The notes beneath the pieces are model-generated. The model did no database searches. It saw only the letters and a list, made by a program, of their open reading frames with translations, and was not told the DNA's origin. From Thalassotalea_H sp040779345 (GTDB taxonomy: Bacteria > Pseudomonadota > Gammaproteobacteria > Enterobacterales > Alteromonadaceae), in contig JBFONU010000013.1 in the NCBI GenBank assembly GCA_040779345.1, positions 58,114 to 122,113 of the forward strand: a stretch of 64,000 bases of DNA, given 5' to 3'. Shown here piece by piece: positions 7,248-17,275 of this stretch. How positions within the stretch are numbered: the stretch's first letter is position 1; every line of letters starts with the position of its first letter. A program made the position numbers and the translations under genes.

Positions 7248-9353
7248 TTACCATTGATAATTTAAACCAACATATAATGTTCTTGGAGCACCGGGGGAAT
7301 ATGTTGTTCGACCATATCGATAAGCACCTTCTTGAACATATTCTTTATCAGCTACATTGAGTAAACGTGCATGCAGGGCTACTTTATTATTAATTTGGTA
7401 ACGAGCTTTTAAATTAACTACGGTATAACCCTCCTCAGTACGGTCATTACCATCAGCATCTTGACTGTTAGCATCATCTAGCCAATATTCACCGATAGAT
7501 TGCATCTCTAACATACTTGAAAAACCTGGTAATTCCGTAGGAGTATAACGAAGACGAACATTAGCAATATGATCTGGCGCTGCTGTCATCTCATTACCCG
7601 AAAACGTCTCATGTTGGTCAAATTCATGTTTGGCTTGGCTATAGGCAACACTCACATTAAATTGCTCATTTATCTGCCATAACATCGCAGCTTCAAAGCC
7701 TTTGTGTATGACTCGGCTTGCATTGGTTAAGTAACGCTGCCCTAAATCGTTATAGGCATGAACAATACCGTCATCGACATCCATATAATAAAAGGCAAAG
7801 TCAAAATTAACGGTTTCTAGGTTTACCTTATAACCCAGTTCATAGGTATCAGATACCTCAGGATCTACCGCTTTGGCATTACCGTCATCTTTGGTGGTTA
7901 AATGATACAAACTGCCAGCGGTAGGTAAGCGAAAGCTATTGGCGTATCGTAAGTAAACACTACTGTCTTCACCTAAGTGATAATTCAAACTTGCTTTAGG
8001 GCTTAAATGATTAAAATCATCCTCTTTATCTTTAAGGCTTAATTTTCCATGGCCAATATCACCATAAACACCTAACTGATTTACAAAGTCATATTGTCCA
8101 TAATCATAACGAGCACCAACAGTTACATCGATATTTTCACTTAACTTACGCTTATGTTGAATATAAGGAGAGAAACCTGTGTATTGCGTTGTATCATCAT
8201 AAAATTTTTCTCCTTTTACATAGGTATCGGCACCCCAGCCAGAAGTCGTAAAATCAAGCGATTGAAAAGATAATTGCTCACCTTCTGTAAATTCCACATC
8301 AAAACCAAGTGTCGTTTCGCTATCATCATGCTCAAAGTTTGCTAAGGCTAATAACCCTAAGGTTTTCACTTGAGATTGTATTTTAGGCATGTTTTGATTC
8401 CACGTTGCGGTGTAATCATTGCTACGCTCGCGATAATAAGGGATCACTGAATAATAGTTATCGCTATGTGTTTTATCCCACTGCGCCGAAAGACGAATAT
8501 ATTCAGTTTTACGTAATGGATCGCTCGCTAATACTTGCTCAGAAAGGCCGGAGTTGGTTTTGTCATTTTCATAGAGATCTTCACTTAAACTTGCCGCCAT
8601 TTCTTGCTCAAGATCAGAAATAACAAAAGAAGTCACTAAGCGCTCATTATTACTTAATTCAAGTTCATGACGAAAAGTGACTTCCGCTCTTTTTGAAGCG
8701 GTATGATCTCGCCATCCTTGATTATCCAAATAGGAAGCAGAAACACGAAAACCTTGCGTATCAGAGATGCGATTACTATGACTGATTTGTACTTTTGAAT
8801 ACTCATATTCACCCAACATCACATCAAAACGCGTTTCAGGATCGTTAGCAACCTCTTCCGATAAAATATTCACCGTGGCGGCAACAGCACCCGAGCCATA
8901 AAGTGCGGTACCTGCGCCTTTTAAGACTTCCATACGAGCAACGTTTGAGTTAAAGCTCGACCACCACAAAGCATTGTGATTAAAAAACGCCGGGGATTGC
9001 AAAGGGATATTATCTTGTAAATATAAATAATATCCGCTGGTATTCATTGGCATTCTTATTGCCGCTTTATGGCCTTGACCACCAGAAAGCTGGTCAATTA
9101 ATACCCCTGAAATGCTGTTTAGTGATTCAGCAACATGTTGGCCGTTATCAACAACTAATTCATCTTTACCAACACCATGTACTGACATAGCAAGATCGGT
9201 ATCAAGCGATTCTTTACGATTCGCGGTGATCGTTATACGTTCAAAATCATGAGTAACACCTTCCCCTTCAGGGGCAATTGTTTCAGCGGAAAGCGTACTG
9301 CAATATTGACTAACAACTAGAGTGATAAGTGACAGTTTTATCGATTTGTTCAT
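7248..9353 (-). CDS. TonB-dependent outer-membrane receptor
   Basis: The 701-residue protein has a signal peptide ending TLSAETI, a segment FERITITANR as TonB-box/plug entry, and a plug domain to about residue 165 with ARMEVLKGAGTALYGSGAVA, the classic plug motif. A 22-strand-type barrel follows, with the final LYVGLNYQW ending in the Trp/Phe favoured by the BAM machinery. The plug contains IRMPMNTSGYYLYLQDN, which is Met/Tyr-rich. The ligand is not determinable. The lack of a clear Fur box in the 140 bp upstream, and the redox-type partner genes, argue mildly against a standard siderophore receptor and allow copper or another metal, or a small organic ligand. Confidence 0.88.
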   Translation of the reverse strand: MNKSIKLSLITLVVSQYCSTLSAETIAPEGEGVTHDFERITITANRKESLDTDLAMSVHGVGKDELVVDNGQHVAESLNSISGVLIDQLSGGQGHKAAIRMPMNTSGYYLYLQDNIPLQSPAFFNHNALWWSSFNSNVARMEVLKGAGTALYGSGAVAATVNILSEEVANDPETRFDVMLGEYEYSKVQISHSNRISDTQGFRVSASYLDNQGWRDHTASKRAEVTFRHELELSNNERLVTSFVISDLEQEMAASLSEDLYENDKTNSGLSEQVLASDPLRKTEYIRLSAQWDKTHSDNYYSVIPYYRERSNDYTATWNQNMPKIQSQVKTLGLLALANFEHDDSETTLGFDVEFTEGEQLSFQSLDFTTSGWGADTYVKGEKFYDDTTQYTGFSPYIQHKRKLSENIDVTVGARYDYGQYDFVNQLGVYGDIGHGKLSLKDKEDDFNHLSPKASLNYHLGEDSSVYLRYANSFRLPTAGSLYHLTTKDDGNAKAVDPEVSDTYELGYKVNLETVNFDFAFYYMDVDDGIVHAYNDLGQRYLTNASRVIHKGFEAAMLWQINEQFNVSVAYSQAKHEFDQHETFSGNEMTAAPDHIANVRLRYTPTELPGFSSMLEMQSIGEYWLDDANSQDADGNDRTEEGYTVVNLKARYQINNKVALHARLLNVADKEYVQEGAYRYGRTTYSPGAPRTLYVGLNYQW

Positions 9354-9495
9354 AACGGCATGTAATTCTATGAATGTTTGAGAAAGTGCCGATATAGTAA
9401 ATTAATTTTTTCGCTTTGCCCTGTGACCAAATGTCGCAGTTATTCATTTAGTCATGGATAACCTTGATGTGCATCAAAAAGTTAAACGTTTACAA

Positions 9496-11670
9496 TTATT
9501 GACTCGCTGACATGGTTTGATAAATATCTTTATGTGAGTTTAACCGTTTATCATAGAGAATTTGACTTCCTTGAACATCAAACTTAAACACATGGCTCAA
9601 AATGGTCGGTTCAGTTTTTTCATTAAGCTCAGAGTAACGCATTAGTGAATAGTTATTTTCACTATCAAACCAAAACCAATTTTGTTCTCTTTTTTTCAGG
9701 TTAAATATTCGTCCCGATAAAAAATCAACTTGCTTTAATTTTTCATTCTTAACTTTTTTCTGCGCATGACTCCAATACAGCTGGTTTTGTTGATCCAGCC
9801 ATAAAGTATTTTGTTCATCTTGCGTAAAGTGAACATAACGCCATTTCTTTTCTGCGGGCATTAGGGTATCTGTGTCCAATTGGTAATAATAAACCTGCCA
9901 TTGCTTTTGAGACTTTCGGCTAAAAGCAATAGTGTGATTATCCTTGAAAGATACTGCTCTTATTTCGTTTTGCGGCAATTTCAATCGTCTAAATTTACCC
10001 GTTAAAGTATCAATAAGATGAATTTCATTGAGTGTCAATGCCATTAAGAGCTTGCCATTAGGCGACCATTGCAGATCAACATAATGACGACTGTCATTAA
10101 AATGGGTGAGTTTTGTACGGTTTTTTCCTGTGATATCCGTTAGCCAAATTTCTTCATTGCCTGTAGTTAAACTAATATAAGCAATACTTGGCTGGTCGGT
10201 TGTTTTATTTGTGGTAGTGGTAGTTGTCTTAGCTGAAAAAGTAGCCAATCGGTCATCAACTGATGCATCAGCAATCACATTATTTATGTTCTTCAAGTAG
10301 TCATATAAATAGATATTGCTATTTTGTTGACCTGACGAAAACATATAATCTTTACCATTACTATGGCGAGTAGGACGATTAATCTGACGGCTCCCCGAAT
10401 AGATAATCTTCATATCTTCGCCGACAAGGTTATAGCTCAGTAATTGATAAGCGGGGTGCTCTCCCATCAACACCACTCTTTCACCATTATGACTCCATAT
10501 GCCACAACAAATATACGCATTTTGTTTAAACAGTAACTTAAGTTCATCAGTTTCAAGATCTAATGAATAGAACCCTTCCCATTGCTGCTTATCAGGTGAT
10601 GATATGAGCAGTTTGTTTTCCGTTGGGTGCATATCAAATTGACTGTTACCACCTAAAAATAATTCAGGTTGATTTAGGCGCGTTTTTTTATCTGTCGTTA
10701 AATTAATTTCAAATAAAGAATAAGGGCTATTTCCCCCTTCACTTTCGGTAAAAATCAAACGATTATTGTCATGAGTAAAAGCAATTGCACCATAACTCCC
10801 CGCTGGGCAGTTATGAATGAGCTTTGCTTCCCCTAATTCAAGGCCATTGATTTCACGAATAAAATACTGACAACGCTGTGGCGTCGCCACTAAATAAACC
10901 AGTAATCGGCCATCAAAGCTCCAACTGGCAGGGCCAACACCAACCCCCTCTTCATGGTTGACTTCTATCGTACGTTCATCATCGATGTGTTTAATTATCA
11001 GGTGCATCCGATCCGTTTTGGCTGACATATAAGACACACGTGTGCCATCAGGCGACACCGCTGGAAAAAGCTCACTTCCCGATTCTGCAGTCAGTGCTTT
11101 AGCATGAGTAAGTAAAGTTGGCGCTGTTCGGTTATTTTGCAGAGATATTCCAATAACAAAAACAACCAAAACCAACATAACAAACACCTTGAAATAAAAT
11201 GAATGGCGTTTGCTAGCTAGAATAGAAGTATTAACGCTTGGTTCTGAATACGTTTGCTCAACATTGTTTTCAGCTTTAGCCCCATCACTATTTGTAGGGG
11301 AGGCGAGGTCGATACTCACTGGAGAATTTTCATTGGTCTGTTCAACCGGTAACTGTTTGACCGAAGCAATAAATTTATACCCTTTCTTGGGAAAGGTTGC
11401 GATAAATTTCGGCTGTCTCGCATCATCATTAAATGCTTTACGTAATTTTGTAATTAATTTACTCACCGCATTATCGCTGACAATACGCCCCAACCAAACT
11501 TGTTCAATTAATTGGTCTTTGCTAATAATTTGATCGATATTTCGGCAAAAATAACTCAACAACTCAACCATCATTGGCTCTAGTTGTTGGCTCTGATTTT
11601 CAGACGTTAATGTTTGTTGTTGATCACAAAAAATATATTCAGCTATTTGCCAACGCATTAAAATGCTCAC
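9496..11670 (-). CDS. CadC/ToxR-like transmembrane regulator with TolB-type propeller sensor
   Basis: The 724-residue protein starts with an OmpR-type winged helix (residues 5-105; QLIEQVWLGRIVSDNAVSKL, then FPKKGYKFIA). A linker, one membrane helix at about 158-178 (FKVFVMLVLVVFVIGI) and a long periplasmic part follow. The periplasmic part carries WD40-like PD40 repeats, such as AVSPDGTRVSYM, WSFDGRLLVYL and WSPNGKLLMAL. This is the ToxR/CadC architecture: DNA binding inside, ligand or stress sensing outside, no phosphorylation. It lies between the TonB receptor (same strand, 142 bp away) and a divergent S15 hydrolase, so one or both are plausible targets. Confidence 0.87.
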   Translation of the reverse strand: MSILMRWQIAEYIFCDQQQTLTSENQSQQLEPMMVELLSYFCRNIDQIISKDQLIEQVWLGRIVSDNAVSKLITKLRKAFNDDARQPKFIATFPKKGYKFIASVKQLPVEQTNENSPVSIDLASPTNSDGAKAENNVEQTYSEPSVNTSILASKRHSFYFKVFVMLVLVVFVIGISLQNNRTAPTLLTHAKALTAESGSELFPAVSPDGTRVSYMSAKTDRMHLIIKHIDDERTIEVNHEEGVGVGPASWSFDGRLLVYLVATPQRCQYFIREINGLELGEAKLIHNCPAGSYGAIAFTHDNNRLIFTESEGGNSPYSLFEINLTTDKKTRLNQPELFLGGNSQFDMHPTENKLLISSPDKQQWEGFYSLDLETDELKLLFKQNAYICCGIWSHNGERVVLMGEHPAYQLLSYNLVGEDMKIIYSGSRQINRPTRHSNGKDYMFSSGQQNSNIYLYDYLKNINNVIADASVDDRLATFSAKTTTTTTNKTTDQPSIAYISLTTGNEEIWLTDITGKNRTKLTHFNDSRHYVDLQWSPNGKLLMALTLNEIHLIDTLTGKFRRLKLPQNEIRAVSFKDNHTIAFSRKSQKQWQVYYYQLDTDTLMPAEKKWRYVHFTQDEQNTLWLDQQNQLYWSHAQKKVKNEKLKQVDFLSGRIFNLKKREQNWFWFDSENNYSLMRYSELNEKTEPTILSHVFKFDVQGSQILYDKRLNSHKDIYQTMSASQ

Positions 11671-11827
11671 AAGTCAGGTAATTAGCAAAAAAATAGCACA
11701 TAACAAGACCTTGGTCATCAAAAGTCACACAAAGTCACCCTATTATCACGACATTTTTCGCTCAAGGTTTTAATCTCTCCGCCATCAACCAATTTCAATT
11801 AGTTATTTAAAATCCAGAGGTGATTCC

Positions 11828-14182
11828 ATGAAATTCAAAGGATATTTGCAGCGCCTAAATACACCGTTCGTCGTTTCGATTTTTCCATTTTTCATCATTT
11901 ATTTTCTCATACTCTTTAGTAACACAGTTAAGGCTGAAGAGATCGAGACACAAACGTTCACAACGCCTAAAATGTTAGCTCAATCAACCTTAGACAATAG
12001 TGAACAAGTTCAACAGTTACTCAACTCTGATGTGTTTCTCAAAGAGCTAAAAGTCATCGCTAAGCAGCTTTCAGCAAATAAAATTGCACAGCAGTCGATG
12101 TTTAACAAAACCGCTTTGTTATCAATTAGAAATGAATACCAACACTTAATCACAGTAATAGATCAGCAAAGCAATGCGCTAAATAACTATCATTACACCT
12201 TGCATAGTCAAGCAATGCTTGAGCTGCATTCTTCAGATAAGCAAAACCTTACGCACCATCTCACTACAAAGTTAAACCGACTGTTTAGCACAATGTCAGA
12301 TGAACGATTATTTAAAGTCAGTTCAGCTTTGGGTTGGTCGGTAAAAAACGCCGAGAACTATGTCGCAAATATTTTTAGAAACTATAAAACGCTAGAAAAG
12401 CTATCAAGGGCACAAGCGATCAATCTTATTGTGAATACTCAACTTTATCAGGTGATTGCTAAAATCATCCCAGTCAGTCAAAAAATTATTAATCGAGAAA
12501 ATAATAAACGTTATCAAATTGAACCTGCGGTATTGATCACAACTGATGAAGGTATCGAACTAACGGCAACCATTGTTAGACGAAAAAATGACAATAAAAA
12601 ACGCCCAACAGCCTTTCAATTTACCATTTATGCTGACGAAAAATCACATGTTAAAACCGCTATTCATGCTGCTGCACATGGTTATGTGGGCGTTATAGTC
12701 AATTCTCGAGGTAAACGTTTAAGTACAAATACGATTGTGCCTTGGGAGCATGAAGGAAAAGATGCTACGTCAGCTATTGATTGGATCACCAAACAACCAT
12801 GGAGTGATGGTCAAGTTGCTATGTATGGTGGAAGTTATAATGGCTTCACGCAATGGGCTGCAGCCAAATATATGCACCCCGCACTTAAAACAATTGTCCC
12901 CTATGCTGCCGCTAGCCCTATTACGGGTTTGCCATATGAAAATAATATTGTGTTAACGGCTAATTATGAATGGTACTTCCATGTTACTAACAATAACACC
13001 ATGGACAATAGCGTTTATGCTGATTGGCAAAAGACTGACCAGAGAAATAAAACATTATTTGAAAGTGGTCGTGCCATTCGTGAAATGCCAAGCATAGATG
13101 GTAAAGCAAATCCCTGGTTTGAAAAACTGTTAGATCACCCAAGTTACGATGAGTTCTATCAAGCAATGCTGCCGTACCAACAAGATTATGCGCGTATTAA
13201 CATTCCCGTATTATCAATAACGGGGTATTTTGATGGTGGACAAATCTCAGCCGTCGACTTTTTAACTAGCCATTATAAATACAATAAAAACGCTAATCAT
13301 TCACTGTTAATAGGCCCTTATAGCCATGGCACCGCACAAGGTATTCCGCGTTCGCATCAAAGTAATTATCAGCTTGACGAGGTTGCTCTGGAAAAAGATA
13401 CGGAAGAAATCGCCTTTGAGTGGTTTGATCATGTTCTATTTGAAAAACCTAAACCCAAACTAGTACAAGACAAAGTTAATTATCAATTAATGGGCAGTAA
13501 CACCTGGCAACATCACAGCTCTTTTGAACAATTAAATAATCAATCAAAAAGCTATTACCTAAGTAAAAAACAACACAAACAAAAAAATAATCAAGGTTAC
13601 TTTTTACTCAGTGAAAGTAAAGATGAGCACATCAGCTCATTCAATCAAACCATTGACATGACCGACCGTACTACAGAGCACAATGAAAACCATTGGAAAA
13701 TTATTGAAGACAAACTAAATGCTCCTAACGGTATAATATTCATGACCAAACCAATGACAACAACACAACAATTTGCTGGTTCAATTACAGGACAGTTTTC
13801 TCTTGCGATTAATAAGAAAGATGTCGATATTGGCTATAATTTCTATGAAATGAAAGCAGATGGCAGTGTATTTCACCTCAATAGATATATTAGCCGAGCC
13901 AGTTTTGCCAATGACATGAGCCTGCGAAAGTTACTGATACCGAACCAAAAAACAGTCGTTCCAATCACGAACAATCGTATGACCGCAAAACTTATCGAAA
14001 AAGGCAGTCGATTAGTCATGGTACTCAATGTAAACAAAAATGTTGATGCACAGGTTAATTTAGGTTCTGGAAAAGAGGTAAATTCTGAAACCATTGCTGA
14101 TGCAGGTGAGCCATTAACCATAAAGTGGTTTAACGACAGTGTGATAAAACTTCCATTAACCCCATGGAATGAAGAGAAATAA
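11828..14182 (+). CDS. CocE/NonD-type S15-family alpha/beta hydrolase, secreted
   Basis: The 784-residue product has an N-terminal hydrophobic signal or anchor (residues 14-35) and a roughly 200-residue helical N-terminal region. The S15 domain follows: a conserved NSRGKRLST strand, nucleophile Ser336 in YGGSYNGF, the acid in SITGYFDGG and the His in GPYSHGT. A C-terminal jelly-roll (PepX_C-like; ITGQFSLAINKKDVDIGYNF) ends the protein. Such enzymes act as X-Pro dipeptidyl peptidases, glutaryl acylases or ester hydrolases; the substrate is unknown. A ribosome site (AGAGGTGATTCC) precedes the ATG. It diverges from the CadC-like regulator, its likely controller. Confidence 0.85.
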   Translation: MKFKGYLQRLNTPFVVSIFPFFIIYFLILFSNTVKAEEIETQTFTTPKMLAQSTLDNSEQVQQLLNSDVFLKELKVIAKQLSANKIAQQSMFNKTALLSIRNEYQHLITVIDQQSNALNNYHYTLHSQAMLELHSSDKQNLTHHLTTKLNRLFSTMSDERLFKVSSALGWSVKNAENYVANIFRNYKTLEKLSRAQAINLIVNTQLYQVIAKIIPVSQKIINRENNKRYQIEPAVLITTDEGIELTATIVRRKNDNKKRPTAFQFTIYADEKSHVKTAIHAAAHGYVGVIVNSRGKRLSTNTIVPWEHEGKDATSAIDWITKQPWSDGQVAMYGGSYNGFTQWAAAKYMHPALKTIVPYAAASPITGLPYENNIVLTANYEWYFHVTNNNTMDNSVYADWQKTDQRNKTLFESGRAIREMPSIDGKANPWFEKLLDHPSYDEFYQAMLPYQQDYARINIPVLSITGYFDGGQISAVDFLTSHYKYNKNANHSLLIGPYSHGTAQGIPRSHQSNYQLDEVALEKDTEEIAFEWFDHVLFEKPKPKLVQDKVNYQLMGSNTWQHHSSFEQLNNQSKSYYLSKKQHKQKNNQGYFLLSESKDEHISSFNQTIDMTDRTTEHNENHWKIIEDKLNAPNGIIFMTKPMTTTQQFAGSITGQFSLAINKKDVDIGYNFYEMKADGSVFHLNRYISRASFANDMSLRKLLIPNQKTVVPITNNRMTAKLIEKGSRLVMVLNVNKNVDAQVNLGSGKEVNSETIADAGEPLTIKWFNDSVIKLPLTPWNEEK

Positions 14183-14274
14183 CTGATTGGCAAACGCTAA
14201 ATAGATTGACGAATACTGATTAATCTATTTAGATAGTGCCTCAATAGAGTTTACCCTATTTATGAGGCACAACA

Positions 14275-14685
14275 ATGAGTAATAAAGTGACTGGCAGCTG
14301 TTTATGCGGCAAAGTTAAAAGTACGGTTCAAGGGCCATTTCAAAAGTTCTATCAATGTTATTGTGATCGCTGTCAGAAAAAAACAGGCTCCGCGTTTGCG
14401 TCACTCATTTTTACTTCACCTGACAGCATTGAATGGCATTCAGGCCAAGCATTAATCAAACGTTTCGACTTACCCAATACCGTGCGTTTTAGTAATTGCT
14501 TTTGCAGCGAATGTGGTTCACAAGTCCCCTACTTAAGTCGAGATGGCAGCGCGTTAGTGATACCCGCAGGCTACCTTGAAGGCGACCCGCAAATAACACC
14601 GCAAGCGAATATTTTTTGCGAAGAAAAACCCGTTTGGTTTGAACAAGGACAAGCCGCAGAAAAGTTTGACCAATACCCTACATAA
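14275..14685 (+). CDS. GFA/CENP-V domain zinc protein
   Basis: The 136-residue single-domain protein has the GFA (glutathione-dependent formaldehyde-activating enzyme-like) zinc-binding pattern. CLCG lies at residues 9-12, QCYCDRCQ at 27-34 and FCSECGS near residue 80, giving the usual two-zinc cysteine set. Family members bind small thiols or S-hydroxymethyl adducts, but most are uncharacterised and formaldehyde activity cannot be assumed. It lies 90 bp after the S15 gene and is followed by a strong inverted repeat, so it probably ends that transcription unit. Confidence 0.85.
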   Translation: MSNKVTGSCLCGKVKSTVQGPFQKFYQCYCDRCQKKTGSAFASLIFTSPDSIEWHSGQALIKRFDLPNTVRFSNCFCSECGSQVPYLSRDGSALVIPAGYLEGDPQITPQANIFCEEKPVWFEQGQAAEKFDQYPT

Positions 14686-14704
14686 TTGATGAAGACAACA
14701 AGAA

Positions 14705-14741
14705 GAGATCAAAATTGATTAACGCTTTTTTGATCTCATTT
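14705..14741. terminator. Bidirectional terminator-like hairpin
   Basis: The arms GAGATCAAAA (14705-14714) and TTTTGATCTC (14728-14737) pair perfectly over a 13-nt loop, with T runs available on both strands. The hairpin lies between the convergent GFA and DJ-1-like genes. Confidence 0.7.
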
Positions 14742-14785
14742 TCTTCAACGCATTAAGTTGGGTACTGAACTCTTCACCACTTACT

Positions 14786-15928
14786 TTAATGATTCAGCCT
14801 TAACTGCTTTATCATTTCTTTTGCTACCAGCGCCGATGATAAATAATTTTGTCCAGTGATCACTCGGCCGTCCACTTCGACATGTGCGGTATTTCTCGGA
14901 CTATATTTAAAGTCACCTCCATGTTTTTCTATGGTTTGGGTAATTTGAAAAGGAAAGTGCTTGAAATAATCTCTACTCGGATTTTCATATTCGTCTGGAT
15001 AGCCACTAATACGCTTACCTGACACTAAGTATTCGCCATTTTTTAACTGTAAAAAGGCAATACCGGCCGTGCCGTGACATACCGAAGAAACAATACCGTT
15101 ATGTTCTTCATAAATCTCCATGACTAATGCCTGAATTTCCTTATTATCGGCAACACCATACATAGCACTGCTTCCGCCAATATAATGTACCGCTTTATAG
15201 TCACTCGCTTTAATTTTATCCGGGGTTTTAGTATGCGCTAGCGCATACATAAAATCATTGTTATAAAGAAATTCCTTTTGTTGCGGGTTGGAAGTATCAA
15301 TGTAAGATAATGGAATAGCTCCTCCTTCTGGGCTAACAAAATCAACCGTAAAGCCCGCTTTTTTAAATTCTGCATAGGCATTAATTATTTCAGAAAAACT
15401 CGCCCCTACGGGCAAGGTTGATGTGCCATGAAAGTGGGCATTTGAAACAATAAATAAAATACGTTTACCATGTTGAATTGATGATTCACTTACCGCTGTT
15501 TTACTAATGATTTTCCAGTCATTGGCTATTTTTTTCAGTAAGAACAAGTCAATAAAGCGACGCTCTTTATCCGGAATGATAATTTCGACTTTAGCTGTAG
15601 CAATGGTACCTGACACATCAATATTCAAAATTTCACCAATGCGTCCAGTAAAGCGACCTGTTTTATTTTTTGTAAACCAACTCACATACTCTTTTGCTGG
15701 CACTCGCCACACAGGTTGGTCTTTTTTTTCTAATAACAAATTAGCATCATGATAGAAAGCCTCCGATATTTTCTCTGGATAATTATAAGATGTACCTTGA
15801 ATATAATTATTTATCGCGATACTGATTTGTTCATTTTGATGGGCATAAGTAGGCTGTGTTACTAACACTAATAATAAAATAAAGGCAGACATAATCGCCC
15901 CCTTTAACGTCATAATTGTAGGTTTCAT
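14786..15928 (-). CDS. NTF2-like/DJ-1-PfpI fusion protein, exported
   Basis: The 380-residue product has a signal peptide (residues 1-29, ending PTYAH). An NTF2-like (SnoaL/lumazine-binding-type) domain spans residues 32-145, with FYHDANLLL and WRVPAKEYVSWF. A DJ-1/PfpI domain follows from residue 155 to the end, with the nucleophile elbow Cys284 in VSSVCHGTAG and an upstream acidic residue in SPEGG. DJ-1-like proteins include glyoxalase III-type, chaperone and amidotransferase-like members. The periplasmic location and the N-terminal fusion are unusual for a glyoxalase. The gene follows the AraC-type regulator gene on the same strand (91 bp), which may control it. Confidence 0.83.
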   Translation of the reverse strand: MKPTIMTLKGAIMSAFILLLVLVTQPTYAHQNEQISIAINNYIQGTSYNYPEKISEAFYHDANLLLEKKDQPVWRVPAKEYVSWFTKNKTGRFTGRIGEILNIDVSGTIATAKVEIIIPDKERRFIDLFLLKKIANDWKIISKTAVSESSIQHGKRILFIVSNAHFHGTSTLPVGASFSEIINAYAEFKKAGFTVDFVSPEGGAIPLSYIDTSNPQQKEFLYNNDFMYALAHTKTPDKIKASDYKAVHYIGGSSAMYGVADNKEIQALVMEIYEEHNGIVSSVCHGTAGIAFLQLKNGEYLVSGKRISGYPDEYENPSRDYFKHFPFQITQTIEKHGGDFKYSPRNTAHVEVDGRVITGQNYLSSALVAKEMIKQLRLNH

Positions 15929-16019
15929 TTTTTCTCCAAGCTTCTAAGATATGTCGGTGTTCACAATAACGACAAGCCTAGTGAGAAACAGCCAAAGATT
16001 ATAATTTCATACTGCAATA

Positions 16020-17054
16020 TTATAAATTAGGAGAATTTTCAGCTTTAAATTTAGCTGGGGTTTGTGCTGTGACCTTTTTAAAAGCACTATAAAAAGTAGA
16101 CTGTGAATTAAAACCACAATGCTCAGCAATCACTTCCATTTTTTTAGCAGGAGGTGACAACAACATAATCTTTGCTTCTTCAATTCTATATTCATTAACA
16201 AAAGTTGAAAAAGACTTATGTAAATTATCATTTAACAGTTGAGAAAATCGTGGCGTTGACATGCCTAAACGCTTTGCCACTTGTGGCATAGTAATGACTG
16301 AATTTTGATATAACTTTTCATCAACCATTAGCGTATTTAAGCGCTGTAATATTTCATTGGCTTCATCTGTTGCTATTTTTTTATTCTCATATTTAATGCT
16401 TTGTTCTTTATTCTTGAACTTAAAAATAACAAGCAAACTTATAATTAATAGGATAAAAGAAAATGACAAGGCGCCAACAATATAGGATGTGTAATTCGCG
16501 GTAAAATAGGCAAGCCAAATTAACGTATTGCCAACAAATATAGTGAACAACCAAACATCATCTTGCGCAATTTTTTTGCTTGATAGACAAGCGATTAATT
16601 GAGGATAAATGGCGATTAACGAAAGGCCAATGTAGAGCAACCAAACATAGTTAATCATTTTATAGAAAACGTCTCCCCACAACTCTTCAAATTGCTGATA
16701 AGGGTAGAAAATACTCACGAATAAAATAACGCCCACTAAAGTTAACATGTGCAGTGGCCAAGAAAGTCGCTGATCTTTTAATTGATTGGTATGACTTAAA
16801 CAGAAGAAATAAAGTAAAGGGCCAATCAAAAAACACGCAGATAAGCCAATTTGTAGAATAGATTTCGTGATCTCAGGATTAAAATAAAACAGTACCGATT
16901 TAAATGTGCGAATACTGATCATAAATAGCATTGCTGCTAAAAATTTATTGGCCGACACTTTAGGCGTTTTGACCAATAAATATAATGCCACCAGAGAACC
17001 ATTAATCGCTCCGAGGGCACTTAATATGAGAATAAATTGACTAGTGATATTCAT
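16020..17054 (-). CDS. Membrane-anchored AraC-family regulator
   Basis: The 344-residue protein has about seven hydrophobic helices in residues 5-215, then a C-terminal AraC double helix-turn-helix (residues 240-340). HTH1 is MPQVAKRLGMSTPRFSQLL and HTH2 is MEVIAEHCGFNSQSTFYSAF, followed by the conserved TPAKFK tail. This layout is a known AraC subgroup in which the membrane domain is the presumed sensor. Downstream on the same strand is the DJ-1-like fusion gene; a PEBP gene lies divergently upstream. Either could be a target. Confidence 0.87.
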   Translation of the reverse strand: MNITSQFILILSALGAINGSLVALYLLVKTPKVSANKFLAAMLFMISIRTFKSVLFYFNPEITKSILQIGLSACFLIGPLLYFFCLSHTNQLKDQRLSWPLHMLTLVGVILFVSIFYPYQQFEELWGDVFYKMINYVWLLYIGLSLIAIYPQLIACLSSKKIAQDDVWLFTIFVGNTLIWLAYFTANYTSYIVGALSFSFILLIISLLVIFKFKNKEQSIKYENKKIATDEANEILQRLNTLMVDEKLYQNSVITMPQVAKRLGMSTPRFSQLLNDNLHKSFSTFVNEYRIEEAKIMLLSPPAKKMEVIAEHCGFNSQSTFYSAFKKVTAQTPAKFKAENSPNL

Positions 17055-17275
17055 CAGAAAAATTTTACAACAAACTGAATTTTTTTATTCTGACAAACTA
17101 GCACGGAAATAGCACTTATTTTTATCAGAACGACATTTTTTAAAATCATCACTTAAAAAGTGAGCGTTTAAGCTCAAGAGTATTAAAGAGAAATAATAGT
17201 TATTAGCCTCATTTTTTAACCTCATATATAGTAAGCTTTATTAACGTTAAAACATTCACTCGCTAAAGGAATATT

